Shown here: one piece after another, positions 30,794 through 39,927 of the stretch
Position numbering within the stretch: the first letter of the stretch is position 1
Layout of the letters: the number at the start of each line of letters is the position of its first letter
Assembly: GCA_964590435.1 (NCBI GenBank)
Contig: CAZPWT010000040.1
Location: 74,681 to 138,680 of the forward strand
Length of the DNA stretch: 64,000 nt
Direction of reading: 5' to 3'
Origin: WSZJ01 sp964590435
Lineage (GTDB): Bacteria > Planctomycetota > MHYJ01 > WSZJ01
The notes under the pieces: model-generated
The model's database searches: none
The model's input: the letters and a program-made list of their open reading frames with translations, nothing else
Told to the model about the DNA's origin: nothing
Translations under genes and position numbers: made by a program

Positions 30794-33019
30794 GTGAGAC
30801 ACTGCGTTCTCTTCGCCTGCCTCCTCTGCGCCGCCCTCCCGGCGGCCGCGCAGGATTCCGGTTTCCGCGAAGTCTCCTCGACCGAGCCCTTCATGGGCGC
30901 CCCCCTCGGCGTCGGGCTCGCCCGCGGCGGCCTCGGATTCTCCTGGGGCTCCGGCCGCTCGGTCGCGGTTTTCGATGTGCGCTCCGGCGAACAGAAGGGC
31001 GACTTCGCGGAACACGGGTCGGACGTCACGGCCGGCGCCGCGTGCCCGGGTGCGCGGCTGGTTGCGACCGGCGATGCCGCAGGAGTCGTCCGCGTGTGGG
31101 ACCCCCAGACGCGCAAGGAGAAGATCAAGATCGAAGCGCGCCCCAGCCCCGTCAGGTCCGTCGCGTGGGCGCCCGGCGGCGCCTTTCTCGCGGTCGTCAC
31201 CGAGGACCGCGTCCTCACCGTCTGGAACGTCGAAAGCGGCAAGCGCCTCCTCGACGACGAACTCCCCGCGACCGGCGCTTCCGACCTCCTCTTTTCCCCC
31301 GACGGCGACCGGCTCGTGCTGGTGCGCCGGGAACGCGAAGAACGCCAGGGCGAAATCGCCAGCGCGCTTCAGTTGAACGAGTACGACCTGGCGAACGGGG
31401 GACGGACGAAGAAGAAGCGCTGGGAGCGTCGCGACGCGGACGCGGGGGCGGATCCGTACGCGGGGGCGCGGGCGGATGCGCGGGCGCGGCGGGTGGCGGT
31501 GATGGACGGGGACGAGATCGTCGTGTGGGCGATCGACGACGAGCGCGAGGTGTGCCGTGTTTCGGGCGGCGCGGACGCGGTGGCGTGGCGGCGGGACGGG
31601 AAGCTGATGGTCGCGCGCGCGCGCGAGCTGGCGCTGGCGAACGCGCAGTCGGGGAAGATCGAGAAGCGGTGGCCGGGGGCGGACGGGATGACGTGGCTGG
31701 TGGCGGGCGACGACGGGAAGATCGTTGTCGGCGGCGGCGACGGCGCGGCGGTGCTGTGGAAGCTGGCGAGCGGCGACGGGCAGCCGGAGAGCCTGGGCGG
31801 CGCGACGGACGCCGTCGTGGGCAAAGGAATGATCGTCGTGCGCGACGCCGCGGGGCGCGGGACCGCGATCCGCACCGAGGACGGGACGATGGCGGGCGTG
31901 GACGGCGACGCGCCGGACCCGGCGACGGGCCTGCCGAACCTCTGCGCGTCGTTCGAGGACGACACGGTGCTGTACGTGAGCGAAGGGCGCCCGGTGGCGC
32001 ACGGTTTCGCGAGCGCGAGCGACACCTCGTGCGGCGAGCCGAAGGCCGCGCCGGTCGCGGGCGTGATGTGCGCGGGCGACGCGGTCGCGGCGTGGGGGCA
32101 GGCGACGTGGACGCTGCGCGACGCCGGCGGCAAGGAGCTCGCGAAAGGCCCCGGCCGCCCGGTGAAGGCGCGCGGCCGCTGGCTCGTCGTGCGGGCCGGG
32201 CACGGCCTCACGGTCATCGACGCGAACAAGGGCGCCCCCGTAGTCGACTACCCCGCGTGCGACGCGTTCGACCTCGCGGGCGACTCGATCGCCGTCCTCG
32301 ACGACGGCGAGGCCGTCGTCTTCAACCTCGCCCGCAACCGCGAACCCTTCCGCATGAACGCCGCGCGCGCCACGGACATCGCGCTGTCCCCCGACGGGAA
32401 AACGGTCGCGTTCGACAGCGGCTCGCTCGCGCTGTGGGACGTGGCGTCGCAGCGCCGCACGACGAACACGGACCTGCGCGGCCCGCTCGCGGGACTGCGG
32501 TTCCACCCGGGCGGCGCGATGTTCGCCGCGCTCACCGAGACCGGCGAATTCCGCCTGTTCAACGAGGACGGCACCGTCGCGCTCAAGTCCACCGAGGCCG
32601 CCGCCCCCAACGAACACGGCGCGCCCTTCGCCTTCTCCCCCACCGGCTCGTTCATGGCGCTCGCCTGGACCGACGGCCTGCGCTACTACGACCTCGAGCA
32701 GGGCCTCAAGGCCTCCATCCTCCGCGGCACCGCCGGCGCCCCCGAGTTCGCCCCGCGCGGCGACCGCTGGCTCCTCCGCAACGGCGCATCGCTTGACGTC
32801 TTCGAGGCCGGCGACCGCGTCGAGTCGCTCGCGCCCGACGCGGCCTCGTTCCTGCCGAACGGCGCCCTCGCCGTCGCCGACCGCGCCGGTGTGCGGATCT
32901 GGGACGGCAAGTGGCGCGGGACCGTGATGACGGAGAGCGCGAGCGGCGTGTCGGTGAGTGAAGACGGGAAGCGCATCGCGGTGGCAGCGGGGACGAAGCT
33001 GATCGTATTCGAGAAATGA
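30794..33019 (+). CDS. Exported WD40-like propeller protein
   Basis: A 741-residue protein. GTG 30794 is preceded by GGAAGG five bases upstream and gives a signal peptide (RHCVLFACLLCAALPAAAQ). The rest is a string of WD40/YVTN-like units: SAVFDVRSGEQKG, GVVRVWDPQTRKE, RVLTVWNVESGKRL, SPDGDRLVLVRRE, LALWDVASQRR, REIADSWG-like turns and SPDGKTVAFDSGS. The number suggests two propellers. No enzymatic motif was seen. Its last four bases overlap the start of the next gene (ATGA), so they are translationally coupled even though base composition changes sharply there. Probably a periplasmic binding or scaffold protein. Confidence 0.7.
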   Translation: MRHCVLFACLLCAALPAAAQDSGFREVSSTEPFMGAPLGVGLARGGLGFSWGSGRSVAVFDVRSGEQKGDFAEHGSDVTAGAACPGARLVATGDAAGVVRVWDPQTRKEKIKIEARPSPVRSVAWAPGGAFLAVVTEDRVLTVWNVESGKRLLDDELPATGASDLLFSPDGDRLVLVRREREERQGEIASALQLNEYDLANGGRTKKKRWERRDADAGADPYAGARADARARRVAVMDGDEIVVWAIDDEREVCRVSGGADAVAWRRDGKLMVARARELALANAQSGKIEKRWPGADGMTWLVAGDDGKIVVGGGDGAAVLWKLASGDGQPESLGGATDAVVGKGMIVVRDAAGRGTAIRTEDGTMAGVDGDAPDPATGLPNLCASFEDDTVLYVSEGRPVAHGFASASDTSCGEPKAAPVAGVMCAGDAVAAWGQATWTLRDAGGKELAKGPGRPVKARGRWLVVRAGHGLTVIDANKGAPVVDYPACDAFDLAGDSIAVLDDGEAVVFNLARNREPFRMNAARATDIALSPDGKTVAFDSGSLALWDVASQRRTTNTDLRGPLAGLRFHPGGAMFAALTETGEFRLFNEDGTVALKSTEAAAPNEHGAPFAFSPTGSFMALAWTDGLRYYDLEQGLKASILRGTAGAPEFAPRGDRWLLRNGASLDVFEAGDRVESLAPDAASFLPNGALAVADRAGVRIWDGKWRGTVMTESASGVSVSEDGKRIAVAAGTKLIVFEK

Positions 33020-33813
33020 GCGGTGTCGTCCCGGCTGCGAGAATGACTCCGGAGCAACTTCGCGCGCTGATTCACCGCTGTGGACTCGGAGAATTTTCCG
33101 AAGCTATTTTCCAGGAACTTCAGCCCTCCGTTCGCGCAGTCGTGGTCGAAGGCGACGCAGACAAGATGGGGGTGTCTCACCTAGGTGGCGTTCCCGACGT
33201 TCCCGCGGGATTCGAATGGCCGCGATCGCTCGAACGACCTCTCGCTTTCATCGGTCAGCTGCGCTGCGAAGAGCTGGCACCCTTTGAGTTCACGGGGTAC
33301 ATGCCGAGAACGGGCGTCTTGAGTTTCTTCTACGCGGGCACCGCCGAAAGCTGGAGTCCACAGCACGCAGACAGGAGTGCGGCCCGCATATATCACACGC
33401 CTGCCTCGACTCCGCTGCACCGGTTGGGAACACCTCCAGACTTGCCCACGAATCTGCGATTCGCTCCTTGCCGTCTTGCATTCGGTGCCGAATTCACGCT
33501 TCCCCCGGCAATTCCGGCGATGGTTGATGACCGCGAACAGTCGGACGAGGAGTTCGAGGCCTTCGAGAATCTCAGGGCATCGCTCGCGGAAGCCAATGGC
33601 TGCCGACAGCCTGTGCACAGAATCGGGGGACACATGGATCCGGTTCAGGACTTCGTGCAGGAGAAGGATGATTTCCTGCTGTTTCAGGTCGATTCGGAAG
33701 AGAAGGCGGGCATGATGTGGGGCGATGCTGGCGTGCTCTACTGGCTCATCGACTACCACAAACTCATGCGGGGCCAATTCGATGAAGCACGGATCGAAGG
33801 GCAATGCTCATAA
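33016..33813 (+). CDS. DUF1963 (YwqG-like) protein
   Basis: A 265-residue protein with the YwqG/DUF1963 pattern: SHLGGVPDVPAGFEWP, FIGQLRCEELAPFE, GVLSFFYAG and the C-terminal DFLLFQVDSEEKAGMMWGDAGVLYWLI (split here as DFLLFQVDSEE and MWGDAGVLYWLI). The family is common in bacteria, is often linked to toxin–immunity or stress loci, and has no proven activity. G+C is visibly lower than in the flanking genes, suggesting transfer. It overlaps the propeller gene by 4 bases and the next gene by 32, so the insertion, if any, kept or created compact gene spacing. Confidence 0.75.
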   Translation: MSGVVPAARMTPEQLRALIHRCGLGEFSEAIFQELQPSVRAVVVEGDADKMGVSHLGGVPDVPAGFEWPRSLERPLAFIGQLRCEELAPFEFTGYMPRTGVLSFFYAGTAESWSPQHADRSAARIYHTPASTPLHRLGTPPDLPTNLRFAPCRLAFGAEFTLPPAIPAMVDDREQSDEEFEAFENLRASLAEANGCRQPVHRIGGHMDPVQDFVQEKDDFLLFQVDSEEKAGMMWGDAGVLYWLIDYHKLMRGQFDEARIEGQCS

Positions 33814-36130
33814 ATTGCCTTGGGTCCTTTGTAGCCTGGCATTCCTCGGAGCTGTCGCCTACGCCGACCCCCTCCGCCTCCCCGTCACCGCCGACACTTC
33901 GATCTGCATCCACGAGAACGAACGTGCGCTGAACGACGGCGGGAAGTCGCGGCTGCGCGTGAAAGGAAACGAGCACATCCTGCTGTTCGACGTGGACGTC
34001 GCGGCGCTGCGCGGAAAAACGGTCGAGGCGGCGCGGCTGTGGGTGCGCGCGGCGGGCGAAGTGCGGCTGAAGACGATGGGCGTGTCGACGGTCATGGCCC
34101 CGTGGGGCGAGGGAACCGGGACCGACACCGAGGCGAAGAAGGGCGAGTCGTGCTTCCTCGAGGCGGCGCGCGGCGAGCGCGACTGGGCCGGGGGGGACTT
34201 CCTGGCCGCGACGTTCGGGGCGGGCGGGTCGGCGTGGGAAGCGGTGGAAATCCGCGCGGAGAAGGACGGGTGGCTCTCGATCCCGATTGCGCCCCGCGTG
34301 CTGCACGCGATGGTCGAGGGACATTCGTCCGGGTTCGCGGTGTCGGACGAGAAGGGACAGACGCGCTGGAACAACGACGTGTACAGCCGCGAGCAGAACT
34401 CGAGCGCACCGTACGTGCTGGTGGAGAAGTGGAAGGACGCGGCGGCGCCGCCGTCCGGCGTGGCGGCGGTCGCGGCCAGGACTCCCCCGGCGATGGTCGA
34501 CCGCTCGGCGGACCTGCTGGGGCGCGTGACGGCGCTCCCGGGCCCGCCGGAACCCAACGTCCGCTTTCACATCCTCTACGAGGGCGAGTGGGACGTCGCC
34601 GCAAAGCCCGCGCGGCGGCTCTGGGACGGGCACGCGATCGAGCTTCACGCGGCGCGCGGGGAGCACGTCGCCTTCGAGGTCGCGCTGGTCGGCGAAGGGA
34701 CGATCACGGGCGACGGCTGGACCGTCTCGCAGGTGCTCGCGGTCGGCGCAGCGGCGGACCCGCTCGTCCCGGGCAACACCGGCCCGGGGCTCTTCCACGT
34801 GGAACGGTACGTCCCGAAGGACGCCGCTCCAGGGAAGCAGTCCCTGTCGCTTACGGTCGCGGGCACGACAATCCCCGTGGCCCTTCACGTCCACAAGGCC
34901 GTCCTCCCCGACACACTGAGTTTTCACGTCTCGCTGAACACCTACTCGTCCCCGGGCGGCACGCTCGGCGACAAGCCGGGCTCCAAAGCGTTCCTCGAAC
35001 TGGAGCGCGCGTTCCACCGCCTCGCGCACGAACACCGCACGACCATCGCCGTCCTCGGCTACTCGCACCACGGGGACATCGAGGAAGGGTTCGCGCCGGA
35101 GCTGAAGGACGGCGTCATCGCGTCGTGGGACGCGTTCGACGCGCGCTGGAAGCCGTACTTCGACGGGACCGCGTTCGCGGGGCTGCCGCGTGACGGCGCG
35201 CCGCTGGACCATTTCTATCTGCCGTTCAGCGAGAACTGGCCGCTTCGCATCCGCGCGAACTACTCCTACAAGGGGACGCTCGAGGACCACTGGAGGGACG
35301 CGCCGGCGATCGAGGAAGCGTTCCCAAAGGCGTACGCGGACGCGTTCCGGGCGGCGGTCGTTGACGCAGCGCGTCATTGCGCTTCGTGGAAAGGGACCTC
35401 GTTCCAGCTCTACCTGAACGACAAGAACAACTACTTCAGGCCCGACCGTGACTCGTGCTGGTGGCTGCTCGACGAGCCGGCGTACCGGGACGACTTCCTC
35501 GCGCTGGCGTACTTCGGGCGGCTCACGAAGGAAGGGCTGGCGCAGGTGCCGGGGGCGCCGCTCACGTTCCGGGTGGACCTGTCGCGGCCGCAGTGGCGGC
35601 GCGGGTATCTCGACGGGCTCGTCGGGCTGGACGTGATCGGCGGGATCTACCGGCAGTACCCCGGGCTGGTGCTGGACCGGGGGGAAGCGGTGTGGACGTA
35701 CGGGAGCGTCGCCGCGCCCGGCGCGAACGGCCAGTCGGCGCGCGCGTGGTGCCTGCAGGCGTTCCTCGACGGCTGCGACGGGATCGTGCCGTGGCAGTCG
35801 ATCGGCCGGCAGGACTCGTGGGCGACGCCGGAGGACACCGCGCTGATCCTCCCCGCGAAGCCCGGGCTCCCGCGCGGCCCGTACGCGACTCTTCGCCTCA
35901 AGATGCTCCGTCGCGGCCAGCAGGATGCGGAGCTCCTGCGCCTGTGGCTGGAGAAGACCAAGGCGCCTCGCGCATCGGTCCACGGCGGGCTCGCGTCCTT
36001 CCTGGGGCTGGCGGGCGAGTTCCGCAAGTCCTCCGAAGAGGACGCCGGCCGCGTCGATTTCGGCAGGCTGGAGGCCGAGAAGTTCGAAGGAGTGAGAAGG
36101 GCTTTGCTGGAAGCGCTCGACGAGGAGTGA
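33782..36130 (+). CDS. Exported DUF4091 glycoside-hydrolase-like protein
   Basis: A 782-residue protein from ATG 33782, with a signal-like stretch after a basic N-terminus (LPWVLCSLAFLGAVAYA). Residues about 30–230 form a DNRLRE/CBM-like beta domain (DTSICIHENERALNDGGKSR). The C-terminal half carries the DUF4091 features: WWLLDEPAYRDDF, FRVDLSRPQWRR and WCLQAFLDGCDGIVPWQSIG, a TIM-barrel glycoside-hydrolase-like arrangement with Glu/Asp candidates. Substrate unknown, probably a polysaccharide. It begins inside the end of the DUF1963 gene. The segment 34791–34806 happens to resemble parS. Confidence 0.7.
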   Translation: MKHGSKGNAHKLPWVLCSLAFLGAVAYADPLRLPVTADTSICIHENERALNDGGKSRLRVKGNEHILLFDVDVAALRGKTVEAARLWVRAAGEVRLKTMGVSTVMAPWGEGTGTDTEAKKGESCFLEAARGERDWAGGDFLAATFGAGGSAWEAVEIRAEKDGWLSIPIAPRVLHAMVEGHSSGFAVSDEKGQTRWNNDVYSREQNSSAPYVLVEKWKDAAAPPSGVAAVAARTPPAMVDRSADLLGRVTALPGPPEPNVRFHILYEGEWDVAAKPARRLWDGHAIELHAARGEHVAFEVALVGEGTITGDGWTVSQVLAVGAAADPLVPGNTGPGLFHVERYVPKDAAPGKQSLSLTVAGTTIPVALHVHKAVLPDTLSFHVSLNTYSSPGGTLGDKPGSKAFLELERAFHRLAHEHRTTIAVLGYSHHGDIEEGFAPELKDGVIASWDAFDARWKPYFDGTAFAGLPRDGAPLDHFYLPFSENWPLRIRANYSYKGTLEDHWRDAPAIEEAFPKAYADAFRAAVVDAARHCASWKGTSFQLYLNDKNNYFRPDRDSCWWLLDEPAYRDDFLALAYFGRLTKEGLAQVPGAPLTFRVDLSRPQWRRGYLDGLVGLDVIGGIYRQYPGLVLDRGEAVWTYGSVAAPGANGQSARAWCLQAFLDGCDGIVPWQSIGRQDSWATPEDTALILPAKPGLPRGPYATLRLKMLRRGQQDAELLRLWLEKTKAPRASVHGGLASFLGLAGEFRKSSEEDAGRVDFGRLEAEKFEGVRRALLEALDEE

Positions 36131-36195
36131 GTTTCTGTCATTGCCCTTCATTTCATATTATCTATTACATATTACATATTTGATATTATTCCGTC
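36131..36195. other. AT-rich intergenic patch between convergent genes
   Basis: This 65-base space is strikingly A+T-rich for this genome (around TTTCATATTATCTATTACAT), with the motif ATTACATATT iterated. It lies between two convergent genes, so a promoter is unlikely. It may be a spacer, a terminator region or a transfer scar. Confidence 0.5.
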
Positions 36196-37644
36196 CTACG
36201 CATCGAGCGAATACCGTCTCCACCCCTGCTTCCCTCCCGCATCCACCCACACCGACGTCGCCACGATCTTCCGCCCGTTCTCCAGCGCCCCCGACAGCGA
36301 CGCAATGTTGTACGCGCGCACCCTTCCCGCCTGGAACCCGCTCGCCTTGCGGTCCATCGCCTTCGCGGCCAGCGCCCGCAGCACTTTCCCGAACCCGCGC
36401 CAGCGCCGGCTCCCCGCGACGATCACTTCGCTGACCGTGTGGCACAGCACGTCCCATTGGGGCTGCGCGGCGAGCTGCCAGCCCACGAGCCCGATGATCT
36501 CGCCCGCGTCCCGGAGCGTGAGGACCCCGCCCGACACGAGATTCGCGCGCATCATCTCCGCGTCCGCCTGCTCCGCCACGTTCGGGTGCGCCTGCCGGTG
36601 ATCCTGGTACAGCTGCCGGTAGTCCTCCATGAACTCGAATGTCGTCTCGCGCTTCAGCTCCAGCCCGGGCGGCAGGTCGAACGCAAACTCGTCCGGGATC
36701 TTCCCCAGCGTCTCGACCGAGTCGAAATGCCAGAGATCACCCGGCAGCGGGTCCGCCCGCCGGTCCCCCCACAGGAACAGCCGGATCGCCGCGTGCCCCG
36801 CCCCGCCGAATTCCTTCTTCACCGCCTCCACGATCCCCTCGGCATCCTTCACGCGCGCCGACGACGGAAGCGAATGCGCGAGGACGTCCACGAACCGCTT
36901 GTTCTCCTTCGCGCTCCACCGCAGCACCGCCAGCGCGCGCGTGCCGCCCGCCGAGACGTCCTTCATCTCGAAACGGGAGAGCGGCTCGTCGGGCAGGCGG
37001 ACGCCGGCCCACGAGGAAACGGCGATCGTCTCTTCCTCGAACGGCACGAGGTGCGTCACGAGACGGTGCGCGGTGCGCGTGACGTCCAGCGGCGTTTCGC
37101 CGCCCATCGGCCACGCGTTCCACAGCCACCGCGCGCCGCGCATCGCCTGCTGCACCAGCTGGTCCGGCTTGAGCGGGAACTTCCCGATCACCCGGCTCGA
37201 CCCGTCGGACAGCCGCTCCTCGTGCAGCACCTCGCTGAACTCGATCACGCACGGCAGCCGCAGCTTCTCCATCGCGTACTCGCGGATCCGGTCCGCTTCC
37301 GCCCGGTCCTTGCCGCGCCCGAGCACGATCCGCGGGTTGCACTTCCCCTCCAGCAGCTCCTTGCGGATCCCCTCGACGTACGCGGTGGATTCGTCGTCGG
37401 CCATGAGCCACACGTTGCGTTCGCCGACGATCTGGATGCGATCGAAGCGGAGGAGCATGCGGAAGAGCTGGCTGGCGACGCGGGTGACGCCGGCGGCGTT
37501 GACCTTGTCGCCTTCGTCGGTGTCGATGAGGACGACGTGGGGCGGGACCTTGTAGGCGAGGGGATCGAACTCGAGGCGCACGTCGTCGACGGGGCCGCGC
37601 TGGGCCTTGTCGACGAGGAGGAGGACGTCGCGGTCACCGGGCAC
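36196..37644 (-). CDS. Protein with unknown N-terminus and GNAT-like C-terminal domain
   Basis: A 482-residue protein starting at GTG 37644. The first 360 residues, beginning DRDVLLLVDKAQRGPVDDVR, are not recognised; they include VLIDTDEGDKVNAAGVTRVA and a charged helical region. The last 120 residues look like an N-acetyltransferase: GEIIGLVGWQLAAQPQW, the motif-A-like EVIVAGSRRWRGFGKVLRAL and the motif-B-like AYNIASLSGALENGRK. It starts 18 bases after the Mrp gene stop, on the same strand, so the two are likely co-transcribed. A role tied to Fe–S cluster work or to modifying a nearby product is only a guess. Cytosolic. Confidence 0.6.
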   Translation of the reverse strand: MPGDRDVLLLVDKAQRGPVDDVRLEFDPLAYKVPPHVVLIDTDEGDKVNAAGVTRVASQLFRMLLRFDRIQIVGERNVWLMADDESTAYVEGIRKELLEGKCNPRIVLGRGKDRAEADRIREYAMEKLRLPCVIEFSEVLHEERLSDGSSRVIGKFPLKPDQLVQQAMRGARWLWNAWPMGGETPLDVTRTAHRLVTHLVPFEEETIAVSSWAGVRLPDEPLSRFEMKDVSAGGTRALAVLRWSAKENKRFVDVLAHSLPSSARVKDAEGIVEAVKKEFGGAGHAAIRLFLWGDRRADPLPGDLWHFDSVETLGKIPDEFAFDLPPGLELKRETTFEFMEDYRQLYQDHRQAHPNVAEQADAEMMRANLVSGGVLTLRDAGEIIGLVGWQLAAQPQWDVLCHTVSEVIVAGSRRWRGFGKVLRALAAKAMDRKASGFQAGRVRAYNIASLSGALENGRKIVATSVWVDAGGKQGWRRYSLDA

Positions 37645-37662
37645 GTGGGATCTCCGGGAGAA

Positions 37663-38778
37663 TCAGGCGTTCGCCGCGGCGTGCGGGCGGAACAGGGTGC
37701 GGGCCTTGTTCATGACGCGTTCGAGGTCGTCGCCGCCAAGGGCGCGCATGGAGACGCGGCCGGCGAGGTTGCGGGCCGCCTCGCGGAACGCCTTCGCCTG
37801 CGCGCCGTCGGGAATCGCGCGGACCACCGGGATGCCGTCGTTCTCGGCGTGGCGGATCGCGGCGTCGAGCGGGATTTCCCCGAGGAACGGGATCTTCATC
37901 CGGTTCGCCGCTTCCTTCGCGCCCCCGTGCCCGAAAATGTCGGTCGACTTGTGGCAGTGCGGGCACTCGAACGACGACATGTTCTCGACCATGCCGAGCA
38001 CCGAGACCTTGAGCTGGTTGAACATCGAGATCGCCTTCGTCGCGACGAGAAGCGCGACGTCCTGCGGCGTGGTTACGACGACGGCGCCGCTCATCGGGAT
38101 CGTTTGGCAGAGCGTGAGCTGGATGTCTCCGGTTCCCGGGGGCAGGTCGACGATCAGGTAGTCGCGCTCGCCCCACGCCACGTCGTGCAGGAACTTCTTC
38201 ACGTACCCCGCCAGGATCGGCCCGCGCACCACGAACGCGTCCTGCGCCGGCGTGAAGAACCCGAACGACACGACGCCCACGCCCAGCCGCTCGATCGGCT
38301 TCGCGCGCCCCGACTCGTCCGCTTCCGGCCACTGCCCCTGCAGCCCCATGATCAGCGGGATCGATGGCCCCATGAGGTCGAGGTCCAGCAGCCCGACCTT
38401 CGCCCCCTCCATCGCCAGCGCCACCGCGAGGTTCGCGCTCACCGTCGACTTCCCCACCCCGCCCTTGCCGCTCCCGACCGCGATGATGTGCTTGATCCCC
38501 GGGATGCCGCCCTGCTGCGGCCCCACCGTCCGCACCTGCGCCGTGAAGTTCACCTTCACCGACGAAACCCCCGCGACCTTCGACACCGCCGCCGCCACGT
38601 CCTTCTCGATCTGCGCCTTCAGCGGGCACGCCGGAGTCGTCAGCTCGATGTCCACCCGCACCGCTCCCCCCTCCGCCGCGACCCCTTTCACCATGTTCAG
38701 CGACACCAGGTCGCGGTTCAGCTCGGGGTCGTTCACGGTCTGAAGGGCCGACATCACGGCAGCGCGCAGGTCCGACAT
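37663..38778 (-). CDS. Mrp/NBP35-family P-loop ATPase (Fe–S cluster carrier)
   Basis: A 371-residue protein. Residues 1–85 form a DUF59/MIP18-like domain (ALQTVNDPELNRDLVSLNMV), then a deviant Walker A IIAVGSGKGGVGKSTVSANL (P-loop 102–111). The switch and adenine regions read LLDLDLMGPSIPLIMG and VVTTPQDVALLVATK. The CxxC pair in SSFECPHCHKST matches the cluster-bridging cysteines of the Mrp/ApbC dimer. The family carries [4Fe-4S] clusters to apo-proteins. ATG 38778 is preceded by a Shine–Dalgarno-like GGAGGAACC (minus strand). Divergent from the lipocalin-like gene; co-directional with the GNAT-like gene. Confidence 0.85.
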   Translation of the reverse strand: MSDLRAAVMSALQTVNDPELNRDLVSLNMVKGVAAEGGAVRVDIELTTPACPLKAQIEKDVAAAVSKVAGVSSVKVNFTAQVRTVGPQQGGIPGIKHIIAVGSGKGGVGKSTVSANLAVALAMEGAKVGLLDLDLMGPSIPLIMGLQGQWPEADESGRAKPIERLGVGVVSFGFFTPAQDAFVVRGPILAGYVKKFLHDVAWGERDYLIVDLPPGTGDIQLTLCQTIPMSGAVVVTTPQDVALLVATKAISMFNQLKVSVLGMVENMSSFECPHCHKSTDIFGHGGAKEAANRMKIPFLGEIPLDAAIRHAENDGIPVVRAIPDGAQAKAFREAARNLAGRVSMRALGGDDLERVMNKARTLFRPHAAANA

Positions 38779-38891
38779 GGGTTCCTCCGGAATGGGGTCG
38801 GCAAGCGTAGCGGCGCCCCGCGGTCTTGGGAAGCGCGGCAAGGGCGCAACCCTTGGAATCAACCGCGCCGAACCACTAGACTCTCGCCCCG

Positions 38892-39857
38892 ATGAATCCG
38901 GACAACCGCCTGATCTGGGACGGCCAGCGCCGCGGCTGGCTCGAGTCGTGGTACTTCATCATCCACGACCCGAAGACAAAGGCCGCGTTCTGGCTGCGCT
39001 ACACGCTCGCTTCGCCCGCCGAGGGGCCGGCGTTCGCGGGGCTGTGGGCGTTCGAGTTCCGGCCGGGCGCACCGCCGGTCGCCGCGCGCGAGATTTTCGC
39101 CGAGGGCAGCTTCCACGCCGACCCCTCCGCCTTCGGGATCCACATCGGCCCCGGCCATTTCCGCGAAGAAGCGATCACCGCCGGGATCCGCGGCGAGGTC
39201 CTCGCCTCGTGGAACCTCCGCTTCAAGCCGTACGACGTCACCTACTTCGCCGCGCCGCCGCTCTGGCGCGCCTTCTCGTCGGCGCACTTCTCCATCCCGA
39301 CGCCGCGCACGAAATTCACCGGGACGATCTCGATCGCCGGCCGCGTCTACGAGCTCGAGAACGCGCCGGGATGCCAGGGACATTTCGGGACGCCGGGGCT
39401 CGGCAAGGGTTGGACTTGGGCGCACGCGACGGAATTCGCCGAGGGCCCGGGCTTCGCCGAGGCCGTCTCTCCTTCTCCCGGCCGCGTCGCCTCCGTCGGC
39501 GTCGCGTGGGGTGGGCGCGTCTGGCCCGGGAACACGATGGGCGCGCTCGCCGGCGGGAGGCTCGAGGGGGCGGACTGGAAGCGGACGTTCCGGGCGGAGA
39601 CGTCGGAAGGGCCGGTGACGTGGGAGATCGCGGCGGACCCGGCGCAGGCGATCGGCGTCGAGTACAGCGATCCGTCCGGTCAGCGGCTGTACTGCTACAA
39701 CACGCTCCTTGCCTCGAGCGTGCTGCGCTGCGGCGACCACGTCCTCCACTCCACGGGGACGACGGTCCTCGAGATCAGTTCCGACCTCCCTCGCCTCGAC
39801 GTCCCCCTCGCCCTCCGCGCCGCCGTCCCGCCCGCGCCGCGCGCCGCTTCCCACTGA
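38892..39857 (+). CDS. AttH/CrtC-like (lipocalin-type) protein
   Basis: A 321-residue protein without a signal peptide. The two-lobed beta-barrel family of AttH, hydroxyneurosporene synthase CrtC and plant tocopherol cyclase is suggested by WLESWYFIIHDPKTKAAFWL near the N-terminus and by CQGHFGTPGLGKGWTWAHATEF in the middle, where the family has a Trp/His-rich 'G-x-H-x-W-x-x-x-x-x-x-W-x-W-x-H' stretch. The substrate is probably a hydrophobic molecule. It is divergent from Mrp across 113 bases. Identification is from the motif pattern alone. Confidence 0.5.
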   Translation: MNPDNRLIWDGQRRGWLESWYFIIHDPKTKAAFWLRYTLASPAEGPAFAGLWAFEFRPGAPPVAAREIFAEGSFHADPSAFGIHIGPGHFREEAITAGIRGEVLASWNLRFKPYDVTYFAAPPLWRAFSSAHFSIPTPRTKFTGTISIAGRVYELENAPGCQGHFGTPGLGKGWTWAHATEFAEGPGFAEAVSPSPGRVASVGVAWGGRVWPGNTMGALAGGRLEGADWKRTFRAETSEGPVTWEIAADPAQAIGVEYSDPSGQRLYCYNTLLASSVLRCGDHVLHSTGTTVLEISSDLPRLDVPLALRAAVPPAPRAASH

Positions 39858-39927
39858 AATTCGCTGAATCCCGGCGCCCCGCGCCGCTGTAAGATCCCCC
39901 ACGACACCGCTCCCCAGGGGAACCGCC

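Noticed and set aside
34791..34806. Second parS-like site TCTTCCACGTGGAACG
   Set aside because: The end bases differ from consensus and it encodes ordinary residues of the DUF4091 protein; kept only as a remark.
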